In this document: positions 44,906 through 52,762 of the stretch, one piece after another | Layout: each line of letters opens with the position of its first letter | How positions within the stretch are numbered: position 1 is the first letter of the stretch | Assembly: GCA_904393845.1 (NCBI GenBank) | Contig: CAJFNB010000001.1 | Location: forward strand, 62,001 to 126,000 | Source of the DNA: Alloclostridium intestinigallinarum | GTDB taxonomy: Bacteria > Bacillota > Clostridia > Christensenellales > UBA3700 | DNA length: 64,000 nt | Direction: 5' to 3' | Program-made: the position numbers and the translations under genes | The notes under the pieces: model-generated | What the model was told of the DNA's origin: nothing | Databases searched by the model: none | What the model saw: only the letters and a program-made list of their open reading frames with translations

Positions 44906-45718
44906 ATGGAGATTTACACAATAGAAGATTTTGAAAATTTCGAAACTGATGATTTTGGTAGAAAAATTTGTCCGAGCGGCGACTATTCTCAAATAAAACA
45001 TTTCGGTGAGGAGTGTATTTTCGGCGAATGGTGCTACTTCGGGAAAGATTGTGGTTTCAACAAGCGTTGCAATTTTGGCAAGAATTGCCACTTTGATGAA
45101 CATTGCCATTTTTATGAAGGTTGCCGTTTTGATGAAAATTGTAGTTTCGGCAAATGTTGTAGCTTCGGCAGTGACTGTATCTTCGGCAGACATTGTGGTT
45201 TCGGTGACCTTTGCGATTTTGGCGTCTTTTGCATTTTCGATAGATGTTGCAGTTTCGGTGACCTTTGCCATTTCAGCGGGCTTTGCCACTTCCACCCCTA
45301 TAGCAGTTTCGGCAGCGCTTGCAGTTTCGGTGCGGAATGTGATTTTGGCAACTCTTGCGGGTTCGATACGGGATGTAATTTCGGCGACCTTTGTAGTTTC
45401 GGCGACTCTTGTTGTTTCAGAGAGAGTTGCAGTTTCGGAGAGAGTTGCAGTTTCGGTACAGAGTGCAACCTTGAAAACAATTTGAAATTTGAAAACATCG
45501 AAGAACGAGTGAACAGAGTTATCAAAATTGACAGAATAGGGTCAAGAAAAAGCTGTACGTATTTTTATAAAACGGCATCTGAAATTTACATCAGGTGTGG
45601 GTGCTTCTTTGGTACTATTGCCGAATTTGAAGCAAGAGTAAAAGAAACACATAAGGACAATAAACAATACAGAATGGAGTATCTCAAAGCGATACGATAC
45701 ATAAAGGAGGTAATATGA
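44906..45718 (+). CDS. cysteine/phenylalanine hexad-repeat protein (paralog 2)
   Basis: 270 residues from MEIYTIEDFENFETDDFGRK, behind GAGGAGATGG. The same N-terminal and C-terminal domains as the 44109 gene flank about 25 C-x-F-x-x-x hexads; one hexad starts with Ser instead of Cys. The repeat number differs between paralogs, as expected for tandem expansion and contraction. With about 30 cysteines it must be reduced in the cytoplasm or bind metal. No signal peptide. Confidence 0.75.
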   Translation: MEIYTIEDFENFETDDFGRKICPSGDYSQIKHFGEECIFGEWCYFGKDCGFNKRCNFGKNCHFDEHCHFYEGCRFDENCSFGKCCSFGSDCIFGRHCGFGDLCDFGVFCIFDRCCSFGDLCHFSGLCHFHPYSSFGSACSFGAECDFGNSCGFDTGCNFGDLCSFGDSCCFRESCSFGESCSFGTECNLENNLKFENIEERVNRVIKIDRIGSRKSCTYFYKTASEIYIRCGCFFGTIAEFEARVKETHKDNKQYRMEYLKAIRYIKEVI

Positions 45719-45993
45719 AATGGCTTAATGATATTGTTTATCTCGTGATAATCAGTAGTTCTTATGAGGAAACAGATATTACCGTTTTTAAGGATTTAAA
45801 AACCGCTGAAAAGTTTTTTTATGACAAAGTTGAAGCTTTGAAAAAAGATTACTTCGACGATGAGCCTTATCCCGAAGATTTTACAATTGACGAAAGCTAC
45901 GACAAGGAAAATAAATTTTGCACAATTTACCGCATCGGATGGTTTAATCAAGACCATACAACAATAGCACTTGAGCCTTTTCCTGTACGATAA
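45715..45993 (+). CDS. small hypothetical protein
   Basis: 92 residues, overlapping the previous stop (ATGA) with AAAGGAGGTAAT upstream. It contains YLVIISSSYEETDITVFKDLKTAEKFFYD, a short alpha/beta fold of the type often seen in phage accessory proteins, and an acidic middle. No family is named. Confidence 0.65.
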   Translation: MKWLNDIVYLVIISSSYEETDITVFKDLKTAEKFFYDKVEALKKDYFDDEPYPEDFTIDESYDKENKFCTIYRIGWFNQDHTTIALEPFPVR

Positions 45994-46032
45994 GGAGAAT
46001 TTGGTAACGACAATGTACGATAAGAGGTGTTT

Positions 46033-46311
46033 ATGATAACAGTAACAATTTATTGCAATTATCCCCGCAAAGACGGACTTACTCAAAAGGCAGTTATTTG
46101 CAAAAAATGTTTTTCCGAAAGGGGGATATCCGACGCTAAGAAAAAAGCGAAAGAGCGCTTTGAAAGGCAATACAAACGCCTAGGTGCTCCGGCAGAAGAA
46201 AGCTATATTGTTATGACAGTCAGCGATTATCGGCACGATAAGTATTACGATTCGGATGAAGGATGGTGCTTTATTAAATCCGACGGCACTGTTCACTACG
46301 ATTTTTATTAA
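46033..46311 (+). CDS. small hypothetical protein
   Basis: 92 residues from MITVTIYCNYPRKDGLTQ, behind TAAGAGGTG. A CxxC (CKKC, about 25-28) and a basic helix (KKKAKERFERQYKRLG) are followed by an acidic aromatic end. No family is recognised. Confidence 0.6.
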   Translation: MITVTIYCNYPRKDGLTQKAVICKKCFSERGISDAKKKAKERFERQYKRLGAPAEESYIVMTVSDYRHDKYYDSDEGWCFIKSDGTVHYDFY

Positions 46312-46322
46312 GGAGATACGTT

Positions 46323-46868
46323 ATGAAGACTCCCATTTATCTTTATAGCACCGACGAAAATGAATTGTTCGGCACAAATGAGCAAATTCTCGAATGGTAC
46401 AACGAGGAAAACTTCGAAGCGCACAGCGACGAAAAAGCATATCATAAGGCACGCGACGTTTTGGAAAGAGATGTGCGGGACTTTATAGATTTCCAGCTTG
46501 AAATCTGCTATGAAGATTTCAGACGCGAGCTTATAGATGTCCCTGACGTACTGGTTCTTGCAGATATAGGCAGATGGAACGGAAGATATGCGGGCGGCGA
46601 TGTCGGTAATCTCGACGATATGATTTCAAAAATATTGGGAAAGGAAGATTACTTTTCGGTTTACATTACAGACACGCTCCGCATAGACACCTCAAACCAT
46701 GATGCGTCGTCATATTTTACAATCTATAAACTCACCAAAAAAGGCAAGCAATGGTATGAAAACAACGAATACAAACTTTCCCCCCGCGAACTCCATGAGC
46801 ATTTGCGAAAAACTAAGGGATACACCCGAAAGCTCAAACTCAAAGACGTGAGCGCGGCGTGGGCATAA
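46323..46868 (+). CDS. hypothetical protein
   Basis: 181 residues from MKTPIYLYSTDENELFGTNEQ, behind AAGGAGATACG. Mixed alpha/beta with DVPDVLVLADIGRWNGRYAGGDVGNLDDMISKIL and a helical basic C-terminus. No family is recognised; it is co-transcribed with neighbours spaced by about 10 bases. Confidence 0.65.
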   Translation: MKTPIYLYSTDENELFGTNEQILEWYNEENFEAHSDEKAYHKARDVLERDVRDFIDFQLEICYEDFRRELIDVPDVLVLADIGRWNGRYAGGDVGNLDDMISKILGKEDYFSVYITDTLRIDTSNHDASSYFTIYKLTKKGKQWYENNEYKLSPRELHEHLRKTKGYTRKLKLKDVSAAWA

Positions 46869-46878
46869 GGAGACGAGA

Positions 46879-47244
46879 ATGATGAGGGAACATATCAAAC
46901 GCTTTCTCGGCGAAGATATATATGACGCTTTAAGAGAATTCTGTAAAGAACGTGGTCTATTTTTTGAAGCCTTTTGCTGTGCAATTTATGACGGTGTAGA
47001 TTACGCCTATGAAGAAGAGGACATCATCTCGTTTTTGGGCGGCGAAGATACCCGCTACGGCTCGAACAAAGAGTTGATTGATGCCATACATAACGAGTAT
47101 TTAAACCACTACGATTCCTCTTATGGGACATGGGATAACATTGCTTCCGCCATAAATAACATCGTTCTATGGGGCGATAAAAGATACTCGAAAGATGTTG
47201 TCCAAGTAGCATGCGATTTTTACAAACATAAGGAGGACTTATGA
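46879..47244 (+). CDS. hypothetical protein
   Basis: 121 residues from MMREHIKRFLGEDIYDALREF, with AAGGAGACGAG upstream. It is helical and acidic; no family is recognised. Its stop overlaps the next start by 4 bases. Confidence 0.65.
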   Translation: MMREHIKRFLGEDIYDALREFCKERGLFFEAFCCAIYDGVDYAYEEEDIISFLGGEDTRYGSNKELIDAIHNEYLNHYDSSYGTWDNIASAINNIVLWGDKRYSKDVVQVACDFYKHKEDL

Positions 47245-47462
47245 ATAACGAAAAAAAATTCCCGCGCGATGAGCTTCGTGCTCTTTGTATCAAGCACGAC
47301 TGGTTTACGAGCGGCAGTCTTTCACAATATAACAAACTTTTTACAATGAACGACAAGGGCTCAAACATTCATGACCTTGCCATTGTTATATGGATATGCT
47401 CCTCGACGGACGAAAGTATATCCGACATCGAAAAAATTCTTGAAGAACGCTTAATAAAATAG
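47241..47462 (+). CDS. small hypothetical protein
   Basis: 73 residues from MNNEKKFPRDELRALCIKHD, coupled to the previous gene (ATGA overlap) with AAGGAGGAC upstream. It has a helical C-terminus. No family is recognised. Confidence 0.6.
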   Translation: MNNEKKFPRDELRALCIKHDWFTSGSLSQYNKLFTMNDKGSNIHDLAIVIWICSSTDESISDIEKILEERLIK

Positions 47463-47557
47463 TGTTTGTATTCGCCGCATTTGAACCGAAAACCTTTATC
47501 TTTAGCGCGCTTAAAAGAATTAAAGGAGAATAACAATGACTAACGAGGAGAACGGGA

Positions 47558-47959
47558 ATGACTGAAAGAGAGAAAATGATTGAAGTTATTGCACCATATG
47601 TATCAGCATATGGCGATGACGAAGCTATTGCCAACGCGCTCATTGCGGCAGGAATTGGCGATGTGACGGCGTATAAAGCCGAAGCAGAATATTGGGAAAA
47701 AATCTGCAAATTCGAGAGCGATGAACATCATACAGCAATAAAAAATGCGGCCGAACACGCCCGTCATTTAATGCAAGAACGCGACGAGTACAAGCACCGT
47801 GCCGAGGTTGCGGAAAAAGACCTTGAAAGACACAAGCGGGCGTTGTACTGTGCGTGTAAAGCCAGCACGGCAGTATTATCAAAAGAGCTTGTCAAGGCGC
47901 GCGTTGATTGCTTTTTAAGGAAAGCCGAGCGAGAGATTAAGGAGGAGTGCGGGGAATGA
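47558..47959 (+). CDS. small coiled-coil protein, HKHRAEVAE family member 1
   Basis: 133 residues from MTEREKMIEVIAPYV, behind GAGGAGAACGG. It carries ADALI/NALIAAGIGDVT and then DEYKHRAEVAEKDL followed by an AC-containing helix. The same motif pair occurs in the genes at 48213 and 48646, so these are paralogs. A tiny ATG frame (47536-47565) precedes it. Function unknown. Confidence 0.65.
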   Translation: MTEREKMIEVIAPYVSAYGDDEAIANALIAAGIGDVTAYKAEAEYWEKICKFESDEHHTAIKNAAEHARHLMQERDEYKHRAEVAEKDLERHKRALYCACKASTAVLSKELVKARVDCFLRKAEREIKEECGE

Positions 47960-48216
47960 ATATGGACGATAAACAGAAACAGATTGAGGAAATGGTTGAA
48001 ATAATGTGTGATGACTTTGGCGCTTCGTTCTTTGCCGAAAAACTTCACAACGCAGGCTATCGCAAGCAGAGCGACACGGTGAGAGAGTTTTTGAAACTGC
48101 TTAAAGAAAAAGAAAGCCCTAAACTTTTAATGTGGGAATATGGAGAGGGTTATCTTGATTGTATTAAAACGGCAGAAGAACTTGCCGCACAATACGGCGT
48201 GGAGGTAGAGGAATGA
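47956..48216 (+). CDS. small hypothetical protein
   Basis: About 86 residues. The start at 47956 overlaps the previous stop; 47962 is also possible. It contains MCDDFGASFFAEKLHNAGYRK, a short helical fold common in phage proteins of unknown role, and LAAQYGVEVEE at its end. Confidence 0.6.
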   Translation: MNMDDKQKQIEEMVEIMCDDFGASFFAEKLHNAGYRKQSDTVREFLKLLKEKESPKLLMWEYGEGYLDCIKTAEELAAQYGVEVEE

Positions 48217-48653
48217 AAGACAGAGAGAAGATTGCCGAAATAATAAAGAAAAACGGGACTTATAACGGCAGGAGTTTATCGTTTGACTATTATGTCGTAA
48301 AGCCCGATGACCTTGCCGACGCCCTTATTGCAGCGAACGTTGGTGACGTGACAGAGTGGAAAGAGAAAGTGGAATGCGCTAAACGAATTTTGCAAATTCC
48401 CACTCTTCCGAACGGAACAACAGATCTTTCATACTTTGAATACAAAGGAGAGCGCATTCAAGATATTGCCCGCCAGCGCGATGAGCACAAGCACCGCGCG
48501 GAAGTTGCGGAAAGGGCGTTATTGACCGCTTGCGTAAACCTCATAAAAGACGAAGAAGCTAGTGTTGATATGGAACTGCTTGCTCACGTGGTTTACACGA
48601 AGTTTTTAAGAAAAGCCGAAAAGGAACTCGCGGAGGAAAGGAAAGATGTATGA
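48213..48653 (+). CDS. small coiled-coil protein, HKHRAEVAE family member 2
   Basis: 146 residues, overlapping the previous gene by 4 bases. It contains LADALIAANVGDVT and DEHKHRAEVAERALLTAC, shared with the genes at 47558 and 48646, and ends RKAEKELAEERKD. It is mostly helical. Function unknown. Confidence 0.65.
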   Translation: MKDREKIAEIIKKNGTYNGRSLSFDYYVVKPDDLADALIAANVGDVTEWKEKVECAKRILQIPTLPNGTTDLSYFEYKGERIQDIARQRDEHKHRAEVAERALLTACVNLIKDEEASVDMELLAHVVYTKFLRKAEKELAEERKDV

Positions 48654-48930
48654 TATAATTGACGATATGGCGAACAGGATTAGAATACTTGAAGCCGAAA
48701 ATGCCGAACTCCGAGCAAGGTTTAAAAAGGCAGACCGCCGCGCCGAGGTCGCTGAACGGGCGTTAGATAAAGCGTGTGCAGATATAGAGCAGTTAACGGA
48801 TTGTTGCAGGTGGGCGGCAAACGGTGGCATAATCACTATTGAAGAATACACTCCCGAAAAGGCAACGCCGCAAGCATATATTGATAGAGCCGAAAAAGAA
48901 CTCGCGGAGGAAAAGAAAAGCGGTAAATAA
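48646..48930 (+). CDS. small coiled-coil protein, HKHRAEVAE family member 3
   Basis: 94 residues, overlapping the previous gene by 8 bases. MANRIRILEAENAELRARFKKADRRAEVAERALDKAC is a clear coiled coil with the family motif, and the end DRAEKELAEEKK matches member 2. The N-terminal ADALI part is missing. Confidence 0.65.
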   Translation: MYDIIDDMANRIRILEAENAELRARFKKADRRAEVAERALDKACADIEQLTDCCRWAANGGIITIEEYTPEKATPQAYIDRAEKELAEEKKSGK

Positions 48931-48990
48931 AGACTTGTATAATCGCAATGGGAGTGTATAAAATGAAGGTTTTAACAAAGAGGTAACAGG

Positions 48991-49242
48991 ATGAAAAAAA
49001 TATATTTGTGCGAAGATGTATGCGGCGGCAGAGAATTTGTGACTGTCGATTACGATAACATGGTTTTGCGTTGGTATGCGGGCGATGGCGCCATTAAAGC
49101 AACCAGCTGTGATTGCGTTGAAGATGATAGCAGTTGGGACAACGATGGTCTTGTAACCGGTATGATGACAGACCTTACAAGCGAGCAAATACAAGACTAT
49201 TTGTCCGAGTTAACAATACTCGATGAACGGTTGTTTATTTAA
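48991..49242 (+). CDS. small acidic hypothetical protein
   Basis: 83 residues from MKKIYLCEDVCGGREFV, behind AAGAGGTAACAGG. It is acidic and has five cysteines in the first 53 residues. No family is recognised. It is followed by an 80-bp gap that holds a CRISPR-repeat-like hairpin. Confidence 0.6.
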   Translation: MKKIYLCEDVCGGREFVTVDYDNMVLRWYAGDGAIKATSCDCVEDDSSWDNDGLVTGMMTDLTSEQIQDYLSELTILDERLFI

Positions 49243-49256
49243 TGCCATAACTTACT

Positions 49257-49285
49257 CCTCTCCCCGCTCGTGGGGATAAACGCGG
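49257..49285 (+). repeat. single CRISPR-repeat-like hairpin
   Basis: CTCTCCCCGCTCGTGGGGATAA and the following ACGCGGG resemble type I-E repeats (TCCCC...GGGGATAAAC) but with a stem of 5 bp and only one copy. No array or cas gene is present. Confidence 0.3.
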
Positions 49286-49323
49286 GCAAATCAAACACAC
49301 ATATTTAATTAAAGAGGTGAAAA

Positions 49324-49527
49324 ATGGACTATAAAACTTTGAAGAAAGTCGGGTTTTCTGCGAACGACTATTACACCCTTTGCGAAATAATTGTCGACCT
49401 CGGAGTTGAGGGTAAAATCAAAACACTCAATCAGAATGTCGCACTCTTTTTGAGGGATAAGATCGGGTTAAAAGTAACCGATGATGGCTGGGGACAATTT
49501 AATATTTATCGCGGTAAAGGGGAATAG
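49324..49527 (+). CDS. small hypothetical protein overlapping tRNA-Gln
   Basis: 67 residues from MDYKTLKKVGFSANDYYTL, behind AAAGAGGTG. Its last three codons and stop are also the first bases of the tRNA-Gln (49518-49527). No family is recognised. Confidence 0.6.
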   Translation: MDYKTLKKVGFSANDYYTLCEIIVDLGVEGKIKTLNQNVALFLRDKIGLKVTDDGWGQFNIYRGKGE

Positions 49528-49593
49528 CCAAGCGGTTAAGGCACCGGACTTTGACTCCGTTATACGCAGGTTCGAATCCTGCCTCCCCTGCCA
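49518..49593 (+). tRNA. tRNA-Gln (anticodon TTG)
   Basis: AGGGGA pairs with TCCCCT (the seventh acceptor pair is a mismatch). The D arm has GCCAAGCGGTTAAGGC, the anticodon loop is CTTTGAC, and the T arm GCAGGTTCGAATCCTGC is perfect. The CCA end (49591-49593) is encoded. Confidence 0.9.
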
Positions 49594-49724
49594 TTGCGCA
49601 ACGTATCGCCATTCGTTATTGGCGACAGAATAGGAAAAGCGAGCCTAATTCTGTTTAGCAATGATGTGGTAATTGTGTTCGCCGAGCATTACCAAGCCCC
49701 AGGTGGTTCCCTATCGGCTATACG
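49594..49724 (+). other. spacer between tRNAs with hairpins
   Basis: No tRNA or gene found. It contains an imperfect stem AGAATAGG/CCTAATTCT (near 49627-49652) and GGTAAT/ATTACC (near 49668-49693). Confidence 0.4.
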
Positions 49725-49799
49725 CTTTCGTAGCTCAGAGGAAGAGCAATCGCCTTGTAAGCGATCGGTCGTGAGTTCGAATCTCACCGGAAGCTCCAC
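49725..49799 (+). tRNA. tRNA-Thr (anticodon TGT)
   Basis: Acceptor GCTTTCG/CGGAAGC (one T-G pair), D arm GCTCAGAGGAAGAGC, anticodon stem ATCGC/GCGAT around CTTGTAA, T arm GTGAGTTCGAATCTCAC, and encoded CCA. Confidence 0.9.
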
Positions 49800-49809
49800 T
49801 ATAAAAAAA

Positions 49810-49825
49810 TTCAACCACGGTTGAA
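49810..49825. promoter_or_regulatory. dyad upstream of the ubiquitin-like operon
   Basis: TTCAACC/GGTTGAA around AC, flanked by A runs on both sides, 27 bases before the gene at 49853. It could be an operator or RNA hairpin. Confidence 0.4.
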
Positions 49826-49852
49826 AAAAATAAACAACAAAAGGAGACATTT

Positions 49853-50248
49853 ATGAAAATTTGTATCACCGGCGACGCTTACACGCTCACATCCGATATC
49901 TCGATTAACGATATCGAACTGCTCAAGAGGTATAACCCTGACGCATTGAAAATCATAGACGAGAACGGTAACCATAAATTCGCCATCGATTATTGTGAAG
50001 GTAATCCATCGACCACACCCTTCTGCATTGTGTTTGGCGGATTTACTCGTGACGAAGCCAAGAAGGCAACTGCGACAGGCGCCCTTCCCTCGGGAATGAG
50101 TTCCGACGAACAGGCGAAAGAGTATGTTGCGGAAATTTTCGGCAAAATTATTGCGAACCTCAAATCGATGGAAGTCAGTGTGCCCGTAGAGGCAAAGAGG
50201 ATTTCCGACGAAAGGCAGGCTCTTATCGACAGTATCGATATAGCATAA
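49853..50248 (+). CDS. first gene of the ubiquitin-like operon, function unknown
   Basis: 131 residues from MKICITGDAYTLTSDISIND, behind AAAGGAGAC. It begins with a short beta segment, then SINDIELLKRYNPDALKI and a helical C-terminus. It lies 54 bases before the ubiquitin-like gene in the same orientation, and the compact spacing suggests one transcript. It is reminiscent of accessory proteins in PRTRC-type cassettes, but I cannot assign it. Confidence 0.65.
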   Translation: MKICITGDAYTLTSDISINDIELLKRYNPDALKIIDENGNHKFAIDYCEGNPSTTPFCIVFGGFTRDEAKKATATGALPSGMSSDEQAKEYVAEIFGKIIANLKSMEVSVPVEAKRISDERQALIDSIDIA

Positions 50249-50301
50249 CTTGTTAAGAACCATTATTTCACAAATTTACAAAAAAATAAGGAGATAACAT
50301 T

Positions 50302-50535
50302 ATGATTAAAGTCATTATCAAGACCACGTCCGTTCGCCGCGAAATCACGGCAAACCTGAGCGATACTCCTCGTTCCCTGTTTGACGAACAAGGAATTGAC
50401 ATCGAAAGCGGTATTATAAATTTGGACGGAGCGCCTTTGAGCTTTGTCGAGCTGAACAAACCTTTGGGAGAACTCGGCATCGCCGAAGGTGCAATTTGCA
50501 GCCTGAACTGTATCGTTAAAGCATACGGAGGCTGA
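50302..50535 (+). CDS. ubiquitin-like protein with C-terminal Gly-Gly
   Basis: 77 residues from MIKVIIKTTSVRREITANLS, behind AAGGAGATAAC. Length and strand-helix-strand pattern match a beta-grasp fold. The final residues are KAYGG, so the diglycine is already exposed as in mature ubiquitin and needs no processing. Ubiquitin-like proteins are adenylated by an E1 and joined to targets through this glycine. E2-like, JAMM and E1 genes follow directly, which strongly supports the call. In Bil systems the Ubl is likewise the first of these four genes. Confidence 0.8.
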   Translation: MIKVIIKTTSVRREITANLSDTPRSLFDEQGIDIESGIINLDGAPLSFVELNKPLGELGIAEGAICSLNCIVKAYGG

Positions 50536-50549
50536 GGTGGTGACTAGGA

Positions 50550-51977
50550 ATGGAGTACTTTGAAGACATTGATGACATCTTCTCTTTAAACGGATGGGAG
50601 GGTGGTTTCACCGGAGATCCTCTCCCTCTTGAGAAGAATCTGCTTAGCGCGGCAACAAGATATATTTGGTTGAAATCAAGAGATATTGATAGCGCATTCC
50701 CCGCCCGTTGGTATCAGATTGGATGTTCCCAAATTAAAGGACTGTTAGAGACCGTTTCCAACTCCAACGAAGAGTTGTGTATAGTATATGAATCCCCTAT
50801 AGATCTAGAAGTGGATAGATTGTCCATATTAGAACAAGTAGAGGATGCATCATCTAAATGGACTTGTTTAAAAGGTGCTCCATTCCCTGTCTCTGAAATG
50901 CTTTCCAAAAAATACAGAACTTTATGTTTTGTAAATAGGGATATTCATAGGTCTATTGTTATGACAACACAACCCTGTTACACAAAGGACTCTGAATGGT
51001 TTCAATCTCTTGTAGCCTGCTTGTTCCGCCTGCTCCCATGGAGATTTCCAAACGGACTCGACGATGACGATATTAAATACTTTAAAGGATTTTGTAATGC
51101 CACCAAAGCTTCCTTGACTGAGTCTGCATCTGTTGAAAAAGCCCTATTGACAAAAACAAAATTTCATGAACACTGTTTACAAAGTATTGCGGAAAACATC
51201 GTTAAGGGCACGAGTGAGGGTGTTGTCAGAGGATTACGTCAGCAAGAAGAACAGTTATCTAATGATATAAGGTATTTTGCGTTACAATATGCACAAAAAA
51301 GTAAAGAACTCCGTCTGTGTAAAGAAAAAATAAATAGCTTACTAATTGGCGAATATAGTAATTCTGAAGAAATCGTAAACGGATTAAAAAACAAAAGTGT
51401 CAGTGTTTTAGCGTATGACAGAGCTAATCACACAGTCAAAATCTCGATTTGTGACACTCTTGAATATTATGATGAAGACGAGTTTCGTAGAATAAAACAA
51501 CGGGCTGGCTCGTATTATCGTCAATTCAGTCCTGCCTCGAAAGCAGTATTAGAAGCTATCTTTGAAAAGAAACTTGGAGTTCTCCGCGTTTGTAGTGTGT
51601 TCACATTGAGCGATTCAGTGATGAATGGAGAGCCGAGAGCCTATCCTCCCAGGCTTCAGAGCGTAGCACTTCCCCACCCTCATATCACGGGATTCGGATG
51701 CCTCGGAGGAAATAGCTTGCCTATAGAGGAGTTTATGGCTAATGGGGAAGTTGATGCGGCGATACAACAAGCCGTTGCGGCTACTAAAAATATCAATTTC
51801 GCAGATTCAACAGTTATAGAAAGATTTGCGAAAAAAACCATCCCAGAGAACTGGACTACATGTAAATGTGTCATTACCAACGAGGGGGAAGAAATGACTC
51901 TCAAAGAATTTTACGAAACTTATTGTACTAATAAAGCAAATCAAAATGATACCACGGAAGATGTTCCGTTGTTTTAA
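50550..51977 (+). CDS. E2-like ubiquitin-conjugation protein with large N-terminal region
   Basis: 475 residues. The C-terminal part has YPPRLQSVALPHPHITGFGC then LGGNSLPIEEF, with H376, H378 and a candidate catalytic Cys384, followed by a helix and NINFAD. This resembles the HP[H/N]...C layout of prokaryotic E2/UBC-like domains. Residues 1-330 are helical with a coiled coil (about 235-280) and no recognised family. It lies between Ubl and JAMM genes, the slot of the E2 in Bil cassettes. It is much longer than a minimal E2. Confidence 0.6.
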   Translation: MEYFEDIDDIFSLNGWEGGFTGDPLPLEKNLLSAATRYIWLKSRDIDSAFPARWYQIGCSQIKGLLETVSNSNEELCIVYESPIDLEVDRLSILEQVEDASSKWTCLKGAPFPVSEMLSKKYRTLCFVNRDIHRSIVMTTQPCYTKDSEWFQSLVACLFRLLPWRFPNGLDDDDIKYFKGFCNATKASLTESASVEKALLTKTKFHEHCLQSIAENIVKGTSEGVVRGLRQQEEQLSNDIRYFALQYAQKSKELRLCKEKINSLLIGEYSNSEEIVNGLKNKSVSVLAYDRANHTVKISICDTLEYYDEDEFRRIKQRAGSYYRQFSPASKAVLEAIFEKKLGVLRVCSVFTLSDSVMNGEPRAYPPRLQSVALPHPHITGFGCLGGNSLPIEEFMANGEVDAAIQQAVAATKNINFADSTVIERFAKKTIPENWTTCKCVITNEGEEMTLKEFYETYCTNKANQNDTTEDVPLF

Positions 51978-51988
51978 GGAGACATGAG

Positions 51989-52762
51989 ATGGCAACAAAA
52001 ATTTATTTGACCGAAGAAGATTTTACTTCCTACTCGTCGGGTGCGAAGAAAGAATTGCAAAAGGTTTTAGAAAAAATTCGGGCAAAAAGACCATTTAACC
52101 TAGGTGGAAAAATATCAATATCTTTGCCCGTTCCGTTTAAAAAAGATGACCGCAAAGTTACAATAACGTTTTCGTCTTCGGCATACATCAAGCTCAAAGC
52201 GCTGGTGAGTAGGTTCGCAACTGAAGTTCAATGGCATGGGCTTGTACGAAGGGTTAGTGAAAATTCATTTTACGTTTACGATATCGTCGTCCCTCCACAA
52301 AAAGTAAGTGCCGTAACCGTTGATACCGACCAAGCGGAATACGAGGCGTGGCTTGACGGGTTATCCGATGAAGAGTTTGAGGGATTGCGTTTCCACGGAC
52401 ACAGCCATGTGAATATGGGAGTTACTCCATCGAGCACAGACCGCAGCTATCGTAATGAAATAATCGCATCCATGGGAACCCCATCAGACAGGATAGACCT
52501 CTTCTACATTTTTATGATATTTAATAAACGCGGAGAGTGGAGTGCCGAGGTTTTTGATCTTAAGCATAACGCTTTTTATTCTTCTTACCAAAAGGATGTC
52601 GTGTTTGACGTTTTGTGTGATGAAACTCCGCTGTCGGAATTCATAAAGAGCTCAGAAGAGATAGTTTGTGAAAAACATCATACACTCGAGGAAGAAGAAG
52701 GCGAAAGCTGGGTAGACGATAAGCTTGAATCATGGGAGGACGCATATAATGAATCTTATTAA
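51989..52762 (+). CDS. JAB/MPN (JAMM) metalloprotease, deubiquitinase-like
   Basis: 257 residues from MATKIYLTEEDFTSYSSG, behind AAGGAGACATG. The zinc motif H138-S-H140-x10-D151 (HSHVNMGVTPSSTD) is complete, with an upstream Glu in ATEVQWHGL. Such enzymes remove ubiquitin-like proteins from targets or process their C-termini. A very acidic tail (EEEEGESWVDD) follows. It overlaps the E1 gene by 14 bases, so the two are coupled. Confidence 0.85.
   Translation: MATKIYLTEEDFTSYSSGAKKELQKVLEKIRAKRPFNLGGKISISLPVPFKKDDRKVTITFSSSAYIKLKALVSRFATEVQWHGLVRRVSENSFYVYDIVVPPQKVSAVTVDTDQAEYEAWLDGLSDEEFEGLRFHGHSHVNMGVTPSSTDRSYRNEIIASMGTPSDRIDLFYIFMIFNKRGEWSAEVFDLKHNAFYSSYQKDVVFDVLCDETPLSEFIKSSEEIVCEKHHTLEEEEGESWVDDKLESWEDAYNESY

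Noticed and set aside
49594..49824. 76-codon frame covering the tRNA-Thr
   Set aside because: It reads through the tRNA gene on the same strand and has no ribosome site.
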